NCBI RefSeq assembly: GCF_000411975.1
Contig: NZ_ASXG01000172.1
Span: 1-64,000 of the forward strand
Direction of reading: 5' to 3'
Origin: Amycolatopsis orientalis DSM 43388
GTDB taxonomy: Bacteria; Actinomycetota; Actinomycetes; Mycobacteriales; Pseudonocardiaceae
Length of the DNA: 64,000 nt
Shown piece after piece: positions 15,727 to 23,756 of the stretch. Both the position numbers and the translations under genes were made by a program. Below the pieces are notes generated by a model. It saw only the letters and a list, made by a program, of their open reading frames with translations, did no database searches and was not told the origin of the DNA. Position 1 is the first letter of the stretch. Each line of letters opens with the position of its first letter.

Positions 15727-16473
15727 CTATTCGGACGCTTCCCAGAACTCGGTGAGGATGCGCGCGCCCTGGGCCGGGTCCTGCGTCATCCACCAGTGCC
15801 CGAGGCCCTCCAGCACGACCAGCTTCGCCCCGGCCCGCGCGGCCGAACGGCGGCGCTGCTCGTCCGTCCCGACGAAGTGGTCCTCGGTCGCCAGCACGAC
15901 GAGCCCCGGACGCTCCGCCGCGCGTTCGAGGTTCCGGCCGGACTCCGCGATCGCCGGCTGCGCGGCGGACCGGTAGAGCGGAAGCACCGCGCGGGCCATG
16001 TCGTCGTTCATCCCCTCGGCGACCTTGGCGGCCACCGATTCGTGCATTCCGCCGCGAACCAGGCGCGTGGCCCGAGCTTCCACCGGCGCACCGAACATGG
16101 CCGCGACGGCTTCCTCGCCGACGCCGGGCTTCTGCCACATCTGCGCGAGGTCGTGCCAGACGTAATCCGGGTCGAACGCGCCGGCTGTGTCGCTGGCCCA
16201 GGTCCGCACCAGCTCCGGACGGGCCATGACGGCGTTGAGCACGTGCGCACCGCCCCAGTCGTGCCCGACTAGGTCCACCGGCTCGGGGAACTTCTCCAGC
16301 TCGGCGAGCAGCCAGTCGCGATACTCGACCGCCGTCGCGCCGAACCCCTCCGGGAGCGGGGCGCCGAACCCGGGCGGAGACAGGCACACGGCCGGCCGGT
16401 CGCCCAGTTCGGCGAGCAGACGCTCCCACACCGCGGCGGTTTCCGGATTGCCGTGGACGAACACTGCGGTCAT
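15727..16473 (-). CDS. alpha/beta hydrolase (epoxide hydrolase/dehalogenase-like)
   Basis: Alpha/beta-fold hydrolase of 248 residues. Oxyanion HGNP (7-10), nucleophile elbow 'GHDWGG' (70-75) with Asp72 rather than Ser, and a C-terminal catalytic His in 'GLGHWW'. An Asp nucleophile places it with epoxide hydrolases, haloalkane or fluoroacetate dehalogenases and similar enzymes. ATG at 16473 has GAGGGAGG upstream. A perfect inverted repeat and the remnant of a TetR gene lie directly upstream, so the gene was probably once under TetR repression. Confidence 0.88.
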   Translation of the reverse strand: MTAVFVHGNPETAAVWERLLAELGDRPAVCLSPPGFGAPLPEGFGATAVEYRDWLLAELEKFPEPVDLVGHDWGGAHVLNAVMARPELVRTWASDTAGAFDPDYVWHDLAQMWQKPGVGEEAVAAMFGAPVEARATRLVRGGMHESVAAKVAEGMNDDMARAVLPLYRSAAQPAIAESGRNLERAAERPGLVVLATEDHFVGTDEQRRRSAARAGAKLVVLEGLGHWWMTQDPAQGARILTEFWEASE

Positions 16474-16512
16474 CGGGCTTGCCTCCCTCTCGTCGCGTCC
16501 AACTCTACGCAG

Positions 16513-16534
16513 ACTTGCTTGTCGAATGGCAAGT
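16513..16534. promoter_or_regulatory. orphan TetR-type operator
   Basis: ACTTGC (16513-16518) and GCAAGT (16529-16534) are perfect arms around ten bases. They are positioned between the hydrolase start (16473, minus) and the start of a truncated TetR gene (16555, plus), as expected for a divergent TetR operator. Confidence 0.55.
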
Positions 16535-16554
16535 ATGTTGTAGGGTCCGCTCCC

Positions 16555-16599
16555 ATGCCCGCGTCGCGCCGGACCCAGCAGGAACGCCGCGCCCAGTAG
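16555..16599 (+). pseudogene. N-terminal remnant of a TetR-family regulator
   Basis: A 14-codon reading from ATG 16555 gives 'MPASRRTQQERRAQ' and then stops at TAG 16597-16599. Residues of the form 'RRTQ.ERRA' are the usual opening of TetR-family regulators, just before the first HTH helix. The rest of the gene is absent. With the intact palindrome upstream and the divergent hydrolase, this looks like a deleted local repressor. Confidence 0.6.
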
Positions 16600-16653
16600 T
16601 CGGCGCCACCGCCGCACCACTGGCCCCGCCGGCCGCGGAAAGCTACGAGGACA

Positions 16654-16854
16654 AGCCTGGAACTGGTCGCCGAAGGCCAAGCCGTGGCGGTGCTGCCGCA
16701 GACCGACCGCCGCATCCGCACCCGGCCCGACCTGGCCGCGGTGCCGATCGACGGGATCGCCCCGTGCCAGATCGTGGCCGCCAGCCGAGCCGCCGACCCG
16801 AACCCGCTGCTGCCAGATGTCCACCGGGCCGCGGTACGGCATTTGTCGGCCTGA
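16654..16854 (+). pseudogene. C-terminal remnant of a LysR-family regulator
   Basis: In the frame ending at TGA 16852-16854 the translation runs 'LELVAEGQAVAVLP', then 'RPDLAAVPIDGIAPCQIV', then 'ADPNPLLPDVHRAAVRHL'. This is the pattern of the last ~65 residues of a LysR effector-binding domain. There is no start codon or HTH upstream, since the same frame is closed at 16597. It abuts the TetR fragment, suggesting a deletion that joined the ends of two regulators. Confidence 0.65.
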
Positions 16855-16951
16855 ACTGCGCGTTTTTGGGTCGAGATAGAAATTGCGCCTAGAGCATTAA
16901 TGTCTAGTCGACTTCCGCATTTCGGAGAACGTCACACAGGCAGTGAGTGAT

Positions 16952-16969
16952 CAGCTACTTTGTTAGCTG
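16952..16969. promoter_or_regulatory. 6-6-6 inverted repeat upstream of T7SS cassette 1
   Basis: CAGCTA (16952-16957) and TAGCTG (16964-16969) are perfect arms with a six-base spacer. They end 38 bases before the GTG start of the first cassette gene, in an A+T-richer stretch (16855-17000) that is probably the promoter. Cassette 2 has a 6-6-6 repeat at nearly the same place (43532-43549) but with different arms. Confidence 0.45.
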
Positions 16970-17007
16970 TCTGCATTTGATGACACCGAACATGGGGAGG
17001 GCTTCGC

Positions 17008-17418
17008 GTGTGGGAGGACGTCGAGTTCTCGGTCTTTCACCCGTGGGAATCCCAGCCCCGCCAGGGCGGGTTCTCGCTGGATGTCGACGCGGCGAAGGAG
17101 ATCCTCCGGGATCTCCAGCAGTACGAGGACCGGCTTCTTTCCATGAAGCGCAAAGTCACCGCCCTGTGCGCGATGAAACCGCCGTCGAAAGACCCGTCGA
17201 CCACGGCGATGCACGTGGCGATGGTCGGTGACGGGAACGGAAAGCTCGGGGCGTTCTCCTACGGCGGCGGACACATCGACTTGCAATTGCGTTACGTGAA
17301 GGAGCTCGCCGACCGGATCCAGCAAGCACTCGGCGCGATCAACCAGAACGAGCAGGGCCAGACCAAGACCATCCAGAGCGTCGACCCCGGCGCTCACTCC
17401 CCAGGAAAAATCGGATGA
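17008..17418 (+). CDS. T7SS-type cassette 1, first protein (helical, unknown)
   Basis: Protein of 136 residues, no named family. The predicted helices 'VDAAKEILRDLQQYEDRLLSM' (about 27-47) and 'LQLRYVKELADRIQQALGAI' (about 91-110) flank a Gly/Ser loop. Order and spacing resemble the first protein of cassette 2 (43583). GTG start at 17008, with GGGGAGG eight bases upstream. Its stop overlaps the lipoprotein start (ATGA). Because it precedes a DUF3558 lipoprotein and a WXG-containing protein, I infer a WXG-superfamily-like partner or substrate. Confidence 0.85.
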   Translation: MWEDVEFSVFHPWESQPRQGGFSLDVDAAKEILRDLQQYEDRLLSMKRKVTALCAMKPPSKDPSTTAMHVAMVGDGNGKLGAFSYGGGHIDLQLRYVKELADRIQQALGAINQNEQGQTKTIQSVDPGAHSPGKIG

Positions 17419-18011
17419 ACCTGCGCACGACAGTCGCGGTGCTCGGCGTCGCTGTTCTCGCCGCCGGCTGCTCCACTCCCACCGACGGCACCCCGACGAC
17501 TTCCGCACCGTCGACACAGAACCTTCCCTACGGCGGCGCACCGAAGGTCGAGAATCCGCTGCCAGACGACGTGCTCTCCGGTGATCCGTGCCAGGCGCTC
17601 ACGCCGCAGCAACTGACCGACCAACTCGGCTCCGCGGTGCCGGGGAAGCCGGACAACTCAGCGGTCCGCGCCTGCGACTGGACCAGCCCGGACACCCACG
17701 GATTCATCGGCCTGTCGTTCTTCGACAAGAACAACGACGGCCTCAGCAACGTCTACGTGAACGTCCGGCCGCAGATGAAGCGCTTCGAGCCGCTCCCGCC
17801 CATCCAAGGCTTCCCCGCGGTCGCCTACAGCACTCAACCCGGCCCGAATTCCCAGACTTGCGACGTCAACGTCGGCGTCACCGACCGGCTGTCCTTCGCG
17901 GTCGAGGTCACCCCAGGATCCACCAAATTCGGGAAGATCGACCCGTGCCCGCTCGCGGCCGACGTCGCCGACAACGTCCTCACCACGTTGAAGCAGAAGG
18001 CCGGGCGGTGA
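17415..18011 (+). CDS. DUF3558-family lipoprotein
   Basis: Secreted lipoprotein of 198 residues. The signal peptide is 1-18, with lipobox 'VLAAGC' (Cys19 acylated), then a Ser/Thr/Pro linker and a DUF3558 domain. That domain has paired Cys ('DPCQALTPQQL', 'RACDW', 'TCDVNVGV', 'DPCPLA'). DUF3558 lipoproteins are common in actinomycetes, and their function is not established. The second gene of cassette 1, overlapping the first by 4 bases and ending 1 base before the third. A paralogue sits at the same place in cassette 2 (44055). Confidence 0.93.
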   Translation: MNLRTTVAVLGVAVLAAGCSTPTDGTPTTSAPSTQNLPYGGAPKVENPLPDDVLSGDPCQALTPQQLTDQLGSAVPGKPDNSAVRACDWTSPDTHGFIGLSFFDKNNDGLSNVYVNVRPQMKRFEPLPPIQGFPAVAYSTQPGPNSQTCDVNVGVTDRLSFAVEVTPGSTKFGKIDPCPLAADVADNVLTTLKQKAGR

Positions 18012-18012
18012 C

Positions 18013-19266
18013 ATGAAGTTCTACGAGCCGATCAAGCAGTACCTGGAGCAGCACCAGGAATTGACGGTGCCGATCGAGGACATCGTCAAGCAAGTGCAGG
18101 CCGCGGAGCCCAGTGGGTGGCACGGCGGCGCGACCATGGCTCACGAACTGGCCGCCGAGCAAGAAACCCTGAGCCAGGATCTCTCCGGGACGCTCACGAA
18201 GCTCGAGTCTTCCTGGACCGGCCAAGGGGCGGATCTCGTCGCTGAACGGCTGCGCAAGGTCCGCGCTTCGGCGATCGACGCGCATCAGGCTTTCGCGGCC
18301 AACGAAAACACCCACGCCACCGGCATCGCCATGCACGAGAATCTGCGGAACCAGCTGACGTCGATCCCGCCCGCGCCCACCGGCAGTCCGACGCCCGCGA
18401 TGGGGTTGATGAACGCGGACGTCATGTCCAAGCTCATCGAGCACGACACCGCGCAGCAGAAAAACCTGGATACGTACGAGAAATTCACCTCGGAGAGCCA
18501 AGGGAACACCCAGCAGCTGAAGGTCGACTACGGCAAGATCGGCACCTACGACGGCGGCGACGTCACCATCCAGCAGCACCCCTCCGCCGAGATGAAGCCC
18601 CAGTCTGGTCCAGCACCCGGCGACCAGCATCGTTCCCCGGGCGGGACTAGTTCGACGTTCAGCCCCGGAGCGGTACCGCACAGCTCTCCGGCCTCGAACA
18701 CCGTGCCGGGCAACGGAAACGACCGCACCAGCACCTCCGGCTACACCCCGCCTGCCGCCGGATCGACCGTGGACTCCCCATGGCGCGGCGGAACGAGGGC
18801 TCCGTCGGTACCCGGCCCGGGGAACGAATTCGGCATCACGCCCATCGCCGGACCCGGCGACGGACGGCTCGGCGGCATCTCAGAACGCCTCGGCGGTGGG
18901 TCCGGCCGTTTCGGTGCCGGACGGTCCGGCAGCGAAGGCGGTTCTAACCGCTTCGGCGGCGGCTCCGGACGCCCTGGCAGTGAAGGCGGCACCGGCAAAC
19001 CCGGCCGGCTGGGCGGCGAGGCAGGGCCCCGGTCCGGGGCCGGTGCGAACGAAAGCGCGGCTTCCCGCGTCGCCGGGGAACGTGGTGCTCCCGGCGGGAA
19101 AGGCCTGTCCGGCGCTGCGGCGCCCGGTGCGCAACGCGGCAAGAAAGAAGATGACGAAGAGCATGAACGCAAGTACGTTCTTGACGTAGATCTCTTTGCT
19201 GATGATCGCACCGCTGTCGACCCGGAAACCGGCATGCGGCCGACGCCTCCGACTCTCGGGGCGTAA
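18013..19266 (+). CDS. PPE/WXG-like T7SS substrate, cassette 1
   Basis: Protein of 417 residues. The N-terminal ~180 residues are helical, with a WTG turn at 68-70 ('LESSWTGQGADLVAERL'), as in WXG100/PPE-type proteins. A Ser/Pro/Gly linker follows, then Gly/Arg/Ser repeats (about 295-370, 'GGSGRFGAGRSGSEGG' type). The charged C-terminal segment 'KKEDDEEHERKYVLDVDLF' ends in 'GMRPTPPTLGA'. The same tail ends the cassette 2 protein (44678). No signal peptide. I infer export by a T7SS encoded elsewhere. ATG at 18013 starts one base after the lipoprotein stop. Confidence 0.88.
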   Translation: MKFYEPIKQYLEQHQELTVPIEDIVKQVQAAEPSGWHGGATMAHELAAEQETLSQDLSGTLTKLESSWTGQGADLVAERLRKVRASAIDAHQAFAANENTHATGIAMHENLRNQLTSIPPAPTGSPTPAMGLMNADVMSKLIEHDTAQQKNLDTYEKFTSESQGNTQQLKVDYGKIGTYDGGDVTIQQHPSAEMKPQSGPAPGDQHRSPGGTSSTFSPGAVPHSSPASNTVPGNGNDRTSTSGYTPPAAGSTVDSPWRGGTRAPSVPGPGNEFGITPIAGPGDGRLGGISERLGGGSGRFGAGRSGSEGGSNRFGGGSGRPGSEGGTGKPGRLGGEAGPRSGAGANESAASRVAGERGAPGGKGLSGAAAPGAQRGKKEDDEEHERKYVLDVDLFADDRTAVDPETGMRPTPPTLGA

Positions 19267-19330
19267 GGACCGCGGTAGATCAGCTCGGGCACGGTCCGAT
19301 GACGGCTGGCGTCCAGAAAGCTGCCCGGTC

Positions 19331-19361
19331 CCGCCTCGCCGCCGGTACAGCGGCGAGGCGG
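19331..19361. terminator. strong hairpin after cassette 1
   Basis: CCGCCTCGCCGC (19331-19342) and GCGGCGAGGCGG (19350-19361) form a perfect 12-bp stem with a 7-base loop, 65 bases after the cassette 1 stop. The rest of the gene-free stretch 19267-19682 has open frames in several phases, but none with start context or a recognisable product. Confidence 0.75.
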
Positions 19362-19682
19362 AACTCCCCCTCGTCCGGGACTCAGCATCGGTTCTCTGAA
19401 GCCCGGCGGCTTTCCCCTCGATCGACACCGGTTCAAGCGCGATCACGTGTGCCGCGAACCGGAGCATTGGTCGTCGCGGCCCCCTCAACCGGTCCCCGAC
19501 TTCACCGACTTCGATCGAGGACGTTGCCCCTCGCTGGTGCCGTCCCCTTCGGACAAACCCGTCCGACGCCCCTCCAGCAACGCAGCCCCGACACAGTCCC
19601 CCTCCGGCGCCGCTTGGACCACCCGGGTTTCCAAGCGGCACGACCCCTCAGACGTGCCGCCGCGAAACACCGTGGCTGAACC

Positions 19683-20261
19683 TCAGACCGCCGCGAACGC
19701 CGCGGCCTTCCGTGCGAGCGCCGCGTTCTTCCGCGCCCGAACCGCTCGGTTGGCCCCAGGCAGCCACTGCACCACGAGCACTGCCAGCAGGCTCAGCACC
19801 GCGACGGCGTCGAAGGTGTTCAGCAACGCCGGGTTCAGATCGATTAGGTCCCGCACGCCGAGGCCGATGCCGAAGACCGCGAATACTGTCAGCACCACCC
19901 GGGCCCAGTTGTGCGCGGCGAGCACCATCGCGGCCGAAATCAGCGTCACCAGGCCGATGACCAGCCAGATCGCCGCGCGGCTGTGAAACGACGACAGGGC
20001 GATTCCGGTCAGGTCGTCGGCCGTGAGCAGGCCGCTCGAGGCCAGGTCCCGGCCCTCGCCGTGGAGGTATTCCTGCACGGCGGGACGGATCAAGTCCTCG
20101 CCCCGCACCAGCACCATCACACCCCACAGCAGCCCGCTGAGCGCGCCGAGCAATCCGAGCCCTCCGCCGATGGTCAGGGTGCGGGAGCGCCGCGCGCCGG
20201 TGGAACTGTACGAACTCACTTCTGTCGAACTCCTCGGCTCCGCAATCGAATCAAGCGTCAC
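19683..20261 (-). CDS. four-helix integral membrane protein
   Basis: Protein of about 192 residues from a GTG at 20261, with the start uncertain. A short N-terminal polar segment precedes four hydrophobic helices: 'LGLLGALSGLLWGVMVLV', 'AAIWLVIGLVTLISAAMVL', 'VVLTVFAVFGIGLGV' and 'FDAVAVLSLLAVLVVQWL'. The C-terminal tail is basic and Ala-rich. No family or activity recognised. Longer in-frame readings run upstream into the A+T-rich promoter region and are unlikely. Divergent from a LysR gene. Confidence 0.75.
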   Translation of the reverse strand: MTLDSIAEPRSSTEVSSYSSTGARRSRTLTIGGGLGLLGALSGLLWGVMVLVRGEDLIRPAVQEYLHGEGRDLASSGLLTADDLTGIALSSFHSRAAIWLVIGLVTLISAAMVLAAHNWARVVLTVFAVFGIGLGVRDLIDLNPALLNTFDAVAVLSLLAVLVVQWLPGANRAVRARKNAALARKAAAFAAV

Positions 20262-20304
20262 GGAGTTTCCCGCCGACTGCTGGTGCCGTCCACCGGTTCG
20301 CCGA

Positions 20305-20310
20305 TATAAT
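20305..20310 (+). promoter_or_regulatory. candidate -10 element (TATAAT)
   Basis: A perfect TATAAT sits in the only distinctly A+T-rich patch of this gap (20300-20336), 95 bases before the LysR start. The matching -35 position (TGGTGC or nearby) is poor, so this is tentative. Confidence 0.3.
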
Positions 20311-20404
20311 CTGGAGATTTTTTTAACTGGCCGCGAGATCAGGAAGGCCGGGTTAGGCTCTCCGTCGTCCGAGAAGCGAAAGCAGAAGGCGAGTCCTGCC
20401 AGAC

Positions 20405-21451
20405 ATGTCCGCACCCAGCCCGTTCCGGTCGCCGTCGTTCAACGTGCTCAGCAGGCTCCTGCGCTCCTCGCCTGCCCTGCTCGACACGACATTCGACCAG
20501 TTGCGGACGCTGATCACGGTCGCGGAAACCGGAACCGCCCTCGCCGCGGCCCGCGCGCTCGGCCGCGACCAGTCCAGTGTGCAAAAACAACTCGACACCC
20601 TCAACCGCAATTTCTCCGAATTGTGCGGAGAACCATTGTTACACCGACAAGGTCGCGGTCGCGACGTTCTTTTCACCGACACCGGACGCGCCGTCGCGAA
20701 GCAAGCTCGCGCCACTCTCACCGAATGGCTGGACACCATTCACGAATGCCGTCGCGAACTCGGCGGAACGCTCACCGTCGGCGCGACTCGCTACACCCTC
20801 GGCAGCCTCGCCCACGCCGGCGATCTCGTGGCCGAGCAGTTCCGTGCCCGCGACATCGAGCTGAACGTGGTGCACGTGCGCACCAAGGACCTGATCGACC
20901 GCCTGCTGGCCAAGGACGTGGACCTGGTGTGCGGCAGCGTCGTGACGACCAGCGCGCTCGACTCGGTCGACGTGCTCGAATGGCGGCGCAGCGGACTCGG
21001 CATCGTGACCAATATGGACACGCCGAAACCCGAAGAGTCCGTGGCCACCAGCCAATTGCCGACACTTCCGCTCGTCGTGCCCAGCGGCGGTGTGATCAAC
21101 GACTTCATGCGCGGCTGGTTCGGCTCCGATTACCGCAACCGGCTCGACATCGTCGCCGAGATCGACTCCGCGCAATACGGATTCGAACTGCTCCGTTCGG
21201 GCCTGGTCCGCGGCTGCATGCTCGTCACCCAAGGACTCGGCGAGGCCGCCGGCGAAAACCGGCTGCACGCCGCCTCCGGATTGCGCACCATCGGCCTCGT
21301 CGACGACATCGAGCCGAAACTCGAACTGCTCGTCGGCGTGTTCGCCCGGCGCGGCGAGCGGTCCTCGTACCCGGACAGCCATCCGCTCAACCTGCTGTGG
21401 AAGGCCCTGCACCAGGCAGGCGGGGCTTCCTGGCTGGAAGTCGGCCGCTGA
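20405..21451 (+). CDS. LysR-family transcriptional regulator
   Basis: Regulator of 348 residues, longer than usual because about 28 residues precede the HTH. The HTH spans about 28-90 ('TLITVAETGTALAAARALGR', 'DQSSVQKQLDTLNRNF'), followed by a substrate-binding-like domain (about 118-330). Several in-frame starts exist; the ATG at 20405 is used here, but a later start near residue 25 is possible. It lies opposite a small membrane protein gene. No operator or effector could be identified. Confidence 0.88.
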   Translation: MSAPSPFRSPSFNVLSRLLRSSPALLDTTFDQLRTLITVAETGTALAAARALGRDQSSVQKQLDTLNRNFSELCGEPLLHRQGRGRDVLFTDTGRAVAKQARATLTEWLDTIHECRRELGGTLTVGATRYTLGSLAHAGDLVAEQFRARDIELNVVHVRTKDLIDRLLAKDVDLVCGSVVTTSALDSVDVLEWRRSGLGIVTNMDTPKPEESVATSQLPTLPLVVPSGGVINDFMRGWFGSDYRNRLDIVAEIDSAQYGFELLRSGLVRGCMLVTQGLGEAAGENRLHAASGLRTIGLVDDIEPKLELLVGVFARRGERSSYPDSHPLNLLWKALHQAGGASWLEVGR

Positions 21452-21519
21452 ACCGCGCCGCCGCGCTGAGCAGCACCGCACCGCGATCGCCTCCGCTCCC
21501 GCAACGGCGGCCGCCCCGA

Positions 21520-21880
21520 AGCACCACTCAGCCCGGATCAGCAGCCAACCAAGGCAGCACCGAACCCGACGCAGCAGCACACCGGGAGCACCACCGGCCC
21601 CGAAGGCCGCACCAAACCGCGAGCAGCAGCACACCGGGAACACCACCGGATCCGAGGGCCGCACCAAACCGGGAGCAGCGGCAAACTGGGAACACCGCCG
21701 AACCTCGATCAGCAGTGACCGGAAGCAGCAGCGAACCGAAAAACCACCAGGCCCGAGGCAACACCCAACCGCGAGCACCACCAAACCGGGCGCACCACCA
21801 AACCCGCATCAGCAGCGGCCCAAAGCAGCACCCAACCAGAGCCGCACCGAACCCGGATCAGTCAACGCCAACCGAAGGAC
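21520..21880 (+). repeat. imperfect ~52-bp tandem repeats, T-depleted
   Basis: The 585-bp gap between convergent genes (21452-22036) holds tandem imperfect units. Copies start near 21571, 21623, 21675 and 21725 (steps of 52, 52 and 50), with degenerate flanking copies. Each unit begins GCAGC(A/G)GC and contains ACACCGGGA and GGCCGCACCAAACC. The plus strand is strikingly poor in T. Frames through it (for example minus-strand Cys/Gly-rich readings) shift between copies and look non-coding. Confidence 0.7.
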
Positions 21881-22036
21881 CGATCCCGCTGCCCTCCCGG
21901 CGACCAGGGACCGACAGCGCAGAAGCGAACGACAACCGCCCGAAGTCCCGCACCCGGAGCGCGCCCTCTCCCCGGTCCCGATGATCCACAACTCGAGCCC
22001 ACCGAGGCCGAGCCCAACAGCCACCCGCGAAAACCC

Positions 22037-22402
22037 TCAGCCGACCTCCTCGATCTCCACCCGGTCCGGATAGAACGCGACGTGTCCCTTGATCGGAGCC
22101 ACCGCGTCGTACGGGTCCTCGTACACCCATACCGCGTTCTCGCCGTCCGGCACCGCGGCGAGGCTGTAATACGAGGCGTCGCCCTTGTACGGGCAGTACG
22201 TGCGGTGCTCGGTGGGCGACAGCATCGCCAGGTCGACATCCTCCAGCGGGATGTACTGCACCGGCGGGTAACTGGCCTCCCGCAGCACCTGCGCGCGGGT
22301 GGTGTCGGCGATGGTCTTCTCGCCCGCCTTGACCACCACCCGCGCGGGGTTCGGCTCAACGGTGATCGGGTGGTCCGGCCCCGGGATCAGCTTGTCGGGC
22401 AT
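22037..22402 (-). CDS. DUF427-domain protein
   Basis: Protein of 121 residues of the DUF427 family (beta-tent fold). It has the recurrent signature 'EHRTYCPYKGDASYYSL' (about 60-76) and 'WVYEDPYDAVAPIKGHVAFYPDRV'. The start at 22402 ('MPDKLIPGPDHPI') is preceded by GGAGGAG; an in-frame upstream ATG is in poor context. The family's biochemical role is not established. It stands alone, with convergent or gapped neighbours. Confidence 0.92.
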   Translation of the reverse strand: MPDKLIPGPDHPITVEPNPARVVVKAGEKTIADTTRAQVLREASYPPVQYIPLEDVDLAMLSPTEHRTYCPYKGDASYYSLAAVPDGENAVWVYEDPYDAVAPIKGHVAFYPDRVEIEEVG

Positions 22403-22484
22403 GGTTCTCCTCCTCCGCGCAACGGAAGCGGTGCGCACTCCCAACCCTAGGCCGGACCACCGACAAATTCAGACGTCAGAAGGT

Positions 22485-23198
22485 TCAGACGCCCGCGACC
22501 TGCGAGATCCAGCTCCGGTACCGCGTGATGTTGGTGTAGGCGGTGCTGCTCTGCCGGTCGCTGGTCGACGCGACGCCGACCTGCCGTCCGGACGCGAACA
22601 TCGGGCCGCCCGAGTCGCCGCCCGCGGTGATGCCGTCGATCCGGGTCGCGCACACCGCGACGCCGCCCTCGTAGTCGCTGCACGACGGAGTCGTGACCCG
22701 CACGTTGGCCACCTTCAGGTATCGCGACTGGCAGTTGATCTCCGAACCGCACCGGCTCGTCGCGCCCCAGCCGTACACCTGCGCCGTCTGCCCGGCGCGG
22801 ACGTCGGTCGACGTGCCGAGCGGCGAGTACGTCGCGTTCACCGAGCTGGACAGCCGGACAATGGCCAGGTCGGCGGCACCGGGGTAACGGGTGATCGCGG
22901 CGCCGGTGGCCATCGTGCCGCCGCTGGTCTGGTCGAGGCTGCCGATGCGGAAGGTGTAGGTCCCGCTGGAGGCGACGCAGTGCTTCGCGGTGAGGATGTA
23001 CTGCGGCGCGATGATCGTGGCCGTGCAGTTCTGCTGCCCGTTCACGAACAGCCGTGCGGCCCACGGAGCGTTGGAGGCGTAACCGCCGCCGATGATCGCC
23101 GGGGTCGAGGTCGGCCCGCTGGAAGCGGCGGCCTGACCGGCGAATCCGGCTAGGCCAAGCGCGGTAGCGAGCACGAGCAAACAGGTGCGCAAACGCAT
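22485..23198 (-). CDS. secreted trypsin-like serine protease
   Basis: Chymotrypsin-fold protease of 237 residues with an N-terminal signal peptide (about 1-25, 'AGQAAA' cleavage region) and a short propeptide before 'IIGGGYA'. The catalytic triad is visible: His73 ('LTAKHC'), Asp110 ('DLAIV') and Ser196 ('GGDSGGP'). Six or more Cys fit the usual disulphides. The S1 pocket residue before the Ser is Gly/Asp-type ('ITAGGDSGG'), so specificity is uncertain. Monocistronic. Confidence 0.95.
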   Translation of the reverse strand: MRLRTCLLVLATALGLAGFAGQAAASSGPTSTPAIIGGGYASNAPWAARLFVNGQQNCTATIIAPQYILTAKHCVASSGTYTFRIGSLDQTSGGTMATGAAITRYPGAADLAIVRLSSSVNATYSPLGTSTDVRAGQTAQVYGWGATSRCGSEINCQSRYLKVANVRVTTPSCSDYEGGVAVCATRIDGITAGGDSGGPMFASGRQVGVASTSDRQSSTAYTNITRYRSWISQVAGV

Positions 23199-23354
23199 GG
23201 TCTCTCGTTTCTGCGGCTTCGTCGCCGCGGTTCCGGTGGGGACGGGGCCTCGATCATCGGGGCCGCGCCCCGGAACCAGAACCGGCGAAAGTAGCCGGGG
23301 ACCACCTGTTCTTCTGCCGCTGCCGCCGCTACGGACAGTTCCGCGTACTGTTCC

Positions 23355-23756
23355 TCAGCCGCTGACCCGGGTGCGGCGCAGCCAGTACAGGCCGATCACC
23401 GGCAGCACCAGCGGGATGAACAGGTATCCCTGCCCGTACACCGACCAGACCGTGGCGTCCGGGAACGCCTGCCGGTCGAAGACGCTCAGGGTGCCGACGG
23501 ACAGCACGCCCAGCAGTTCGACCGTGCACGCGGCGAGCGCGATCCGCCACCACGTCCGGCCGCCGCGGGCGAGCGCGATCGTGGCCAGGATGTAGACGAC
23601 CGCGGCGAAGGCCGACAGCACGTACGCCAGCGGCGCCTCGTGGAATTTCGTGCCGATCTGGACGCCCGCCCGCGACGTCGCGGCGAGCGCGAAGATGGCA
23701 TACACCGCGACCAGGACCCGGCCGGGACCGGTGGCCGTCTTACGCGCTTGCTCCAC
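23355..23756 (-). CDS. integral membrane protein (small, four helices)
   Basis: Protein of 133 residues with four hydrophobic segments (about 13-31, 43-62, 72-90 and 107-125). The last segment ends in a basic tail 'YWLRRTRVSG'. No enzymatic motif. GTG start at 23756 lies inside the end of the upstream membrane-protein gene (17-base overlap), so the pair is translationally coupled and may form a complex. Family not recognised. Confidence 0.8.
   Translation of the reverse strand: MEQARKTATGPGRVLVAVYAIFALAATSRAGVQIGTKFHEAPLAYVLSAFAAVVYILATIALARGGRTWWRIALAACTVELLGVLSVGTLSVFDRQAFPDATVWSVYGQGYLFIPLVLPVIGLYWLRRTRVSG

Noticed and set aside
19299..19679. 126-codon plus-strand ORF after cassette 1
   Set aside because: Arg/Pro/Ala-rich with no start context, and it runs through a strong terminator hairpin.
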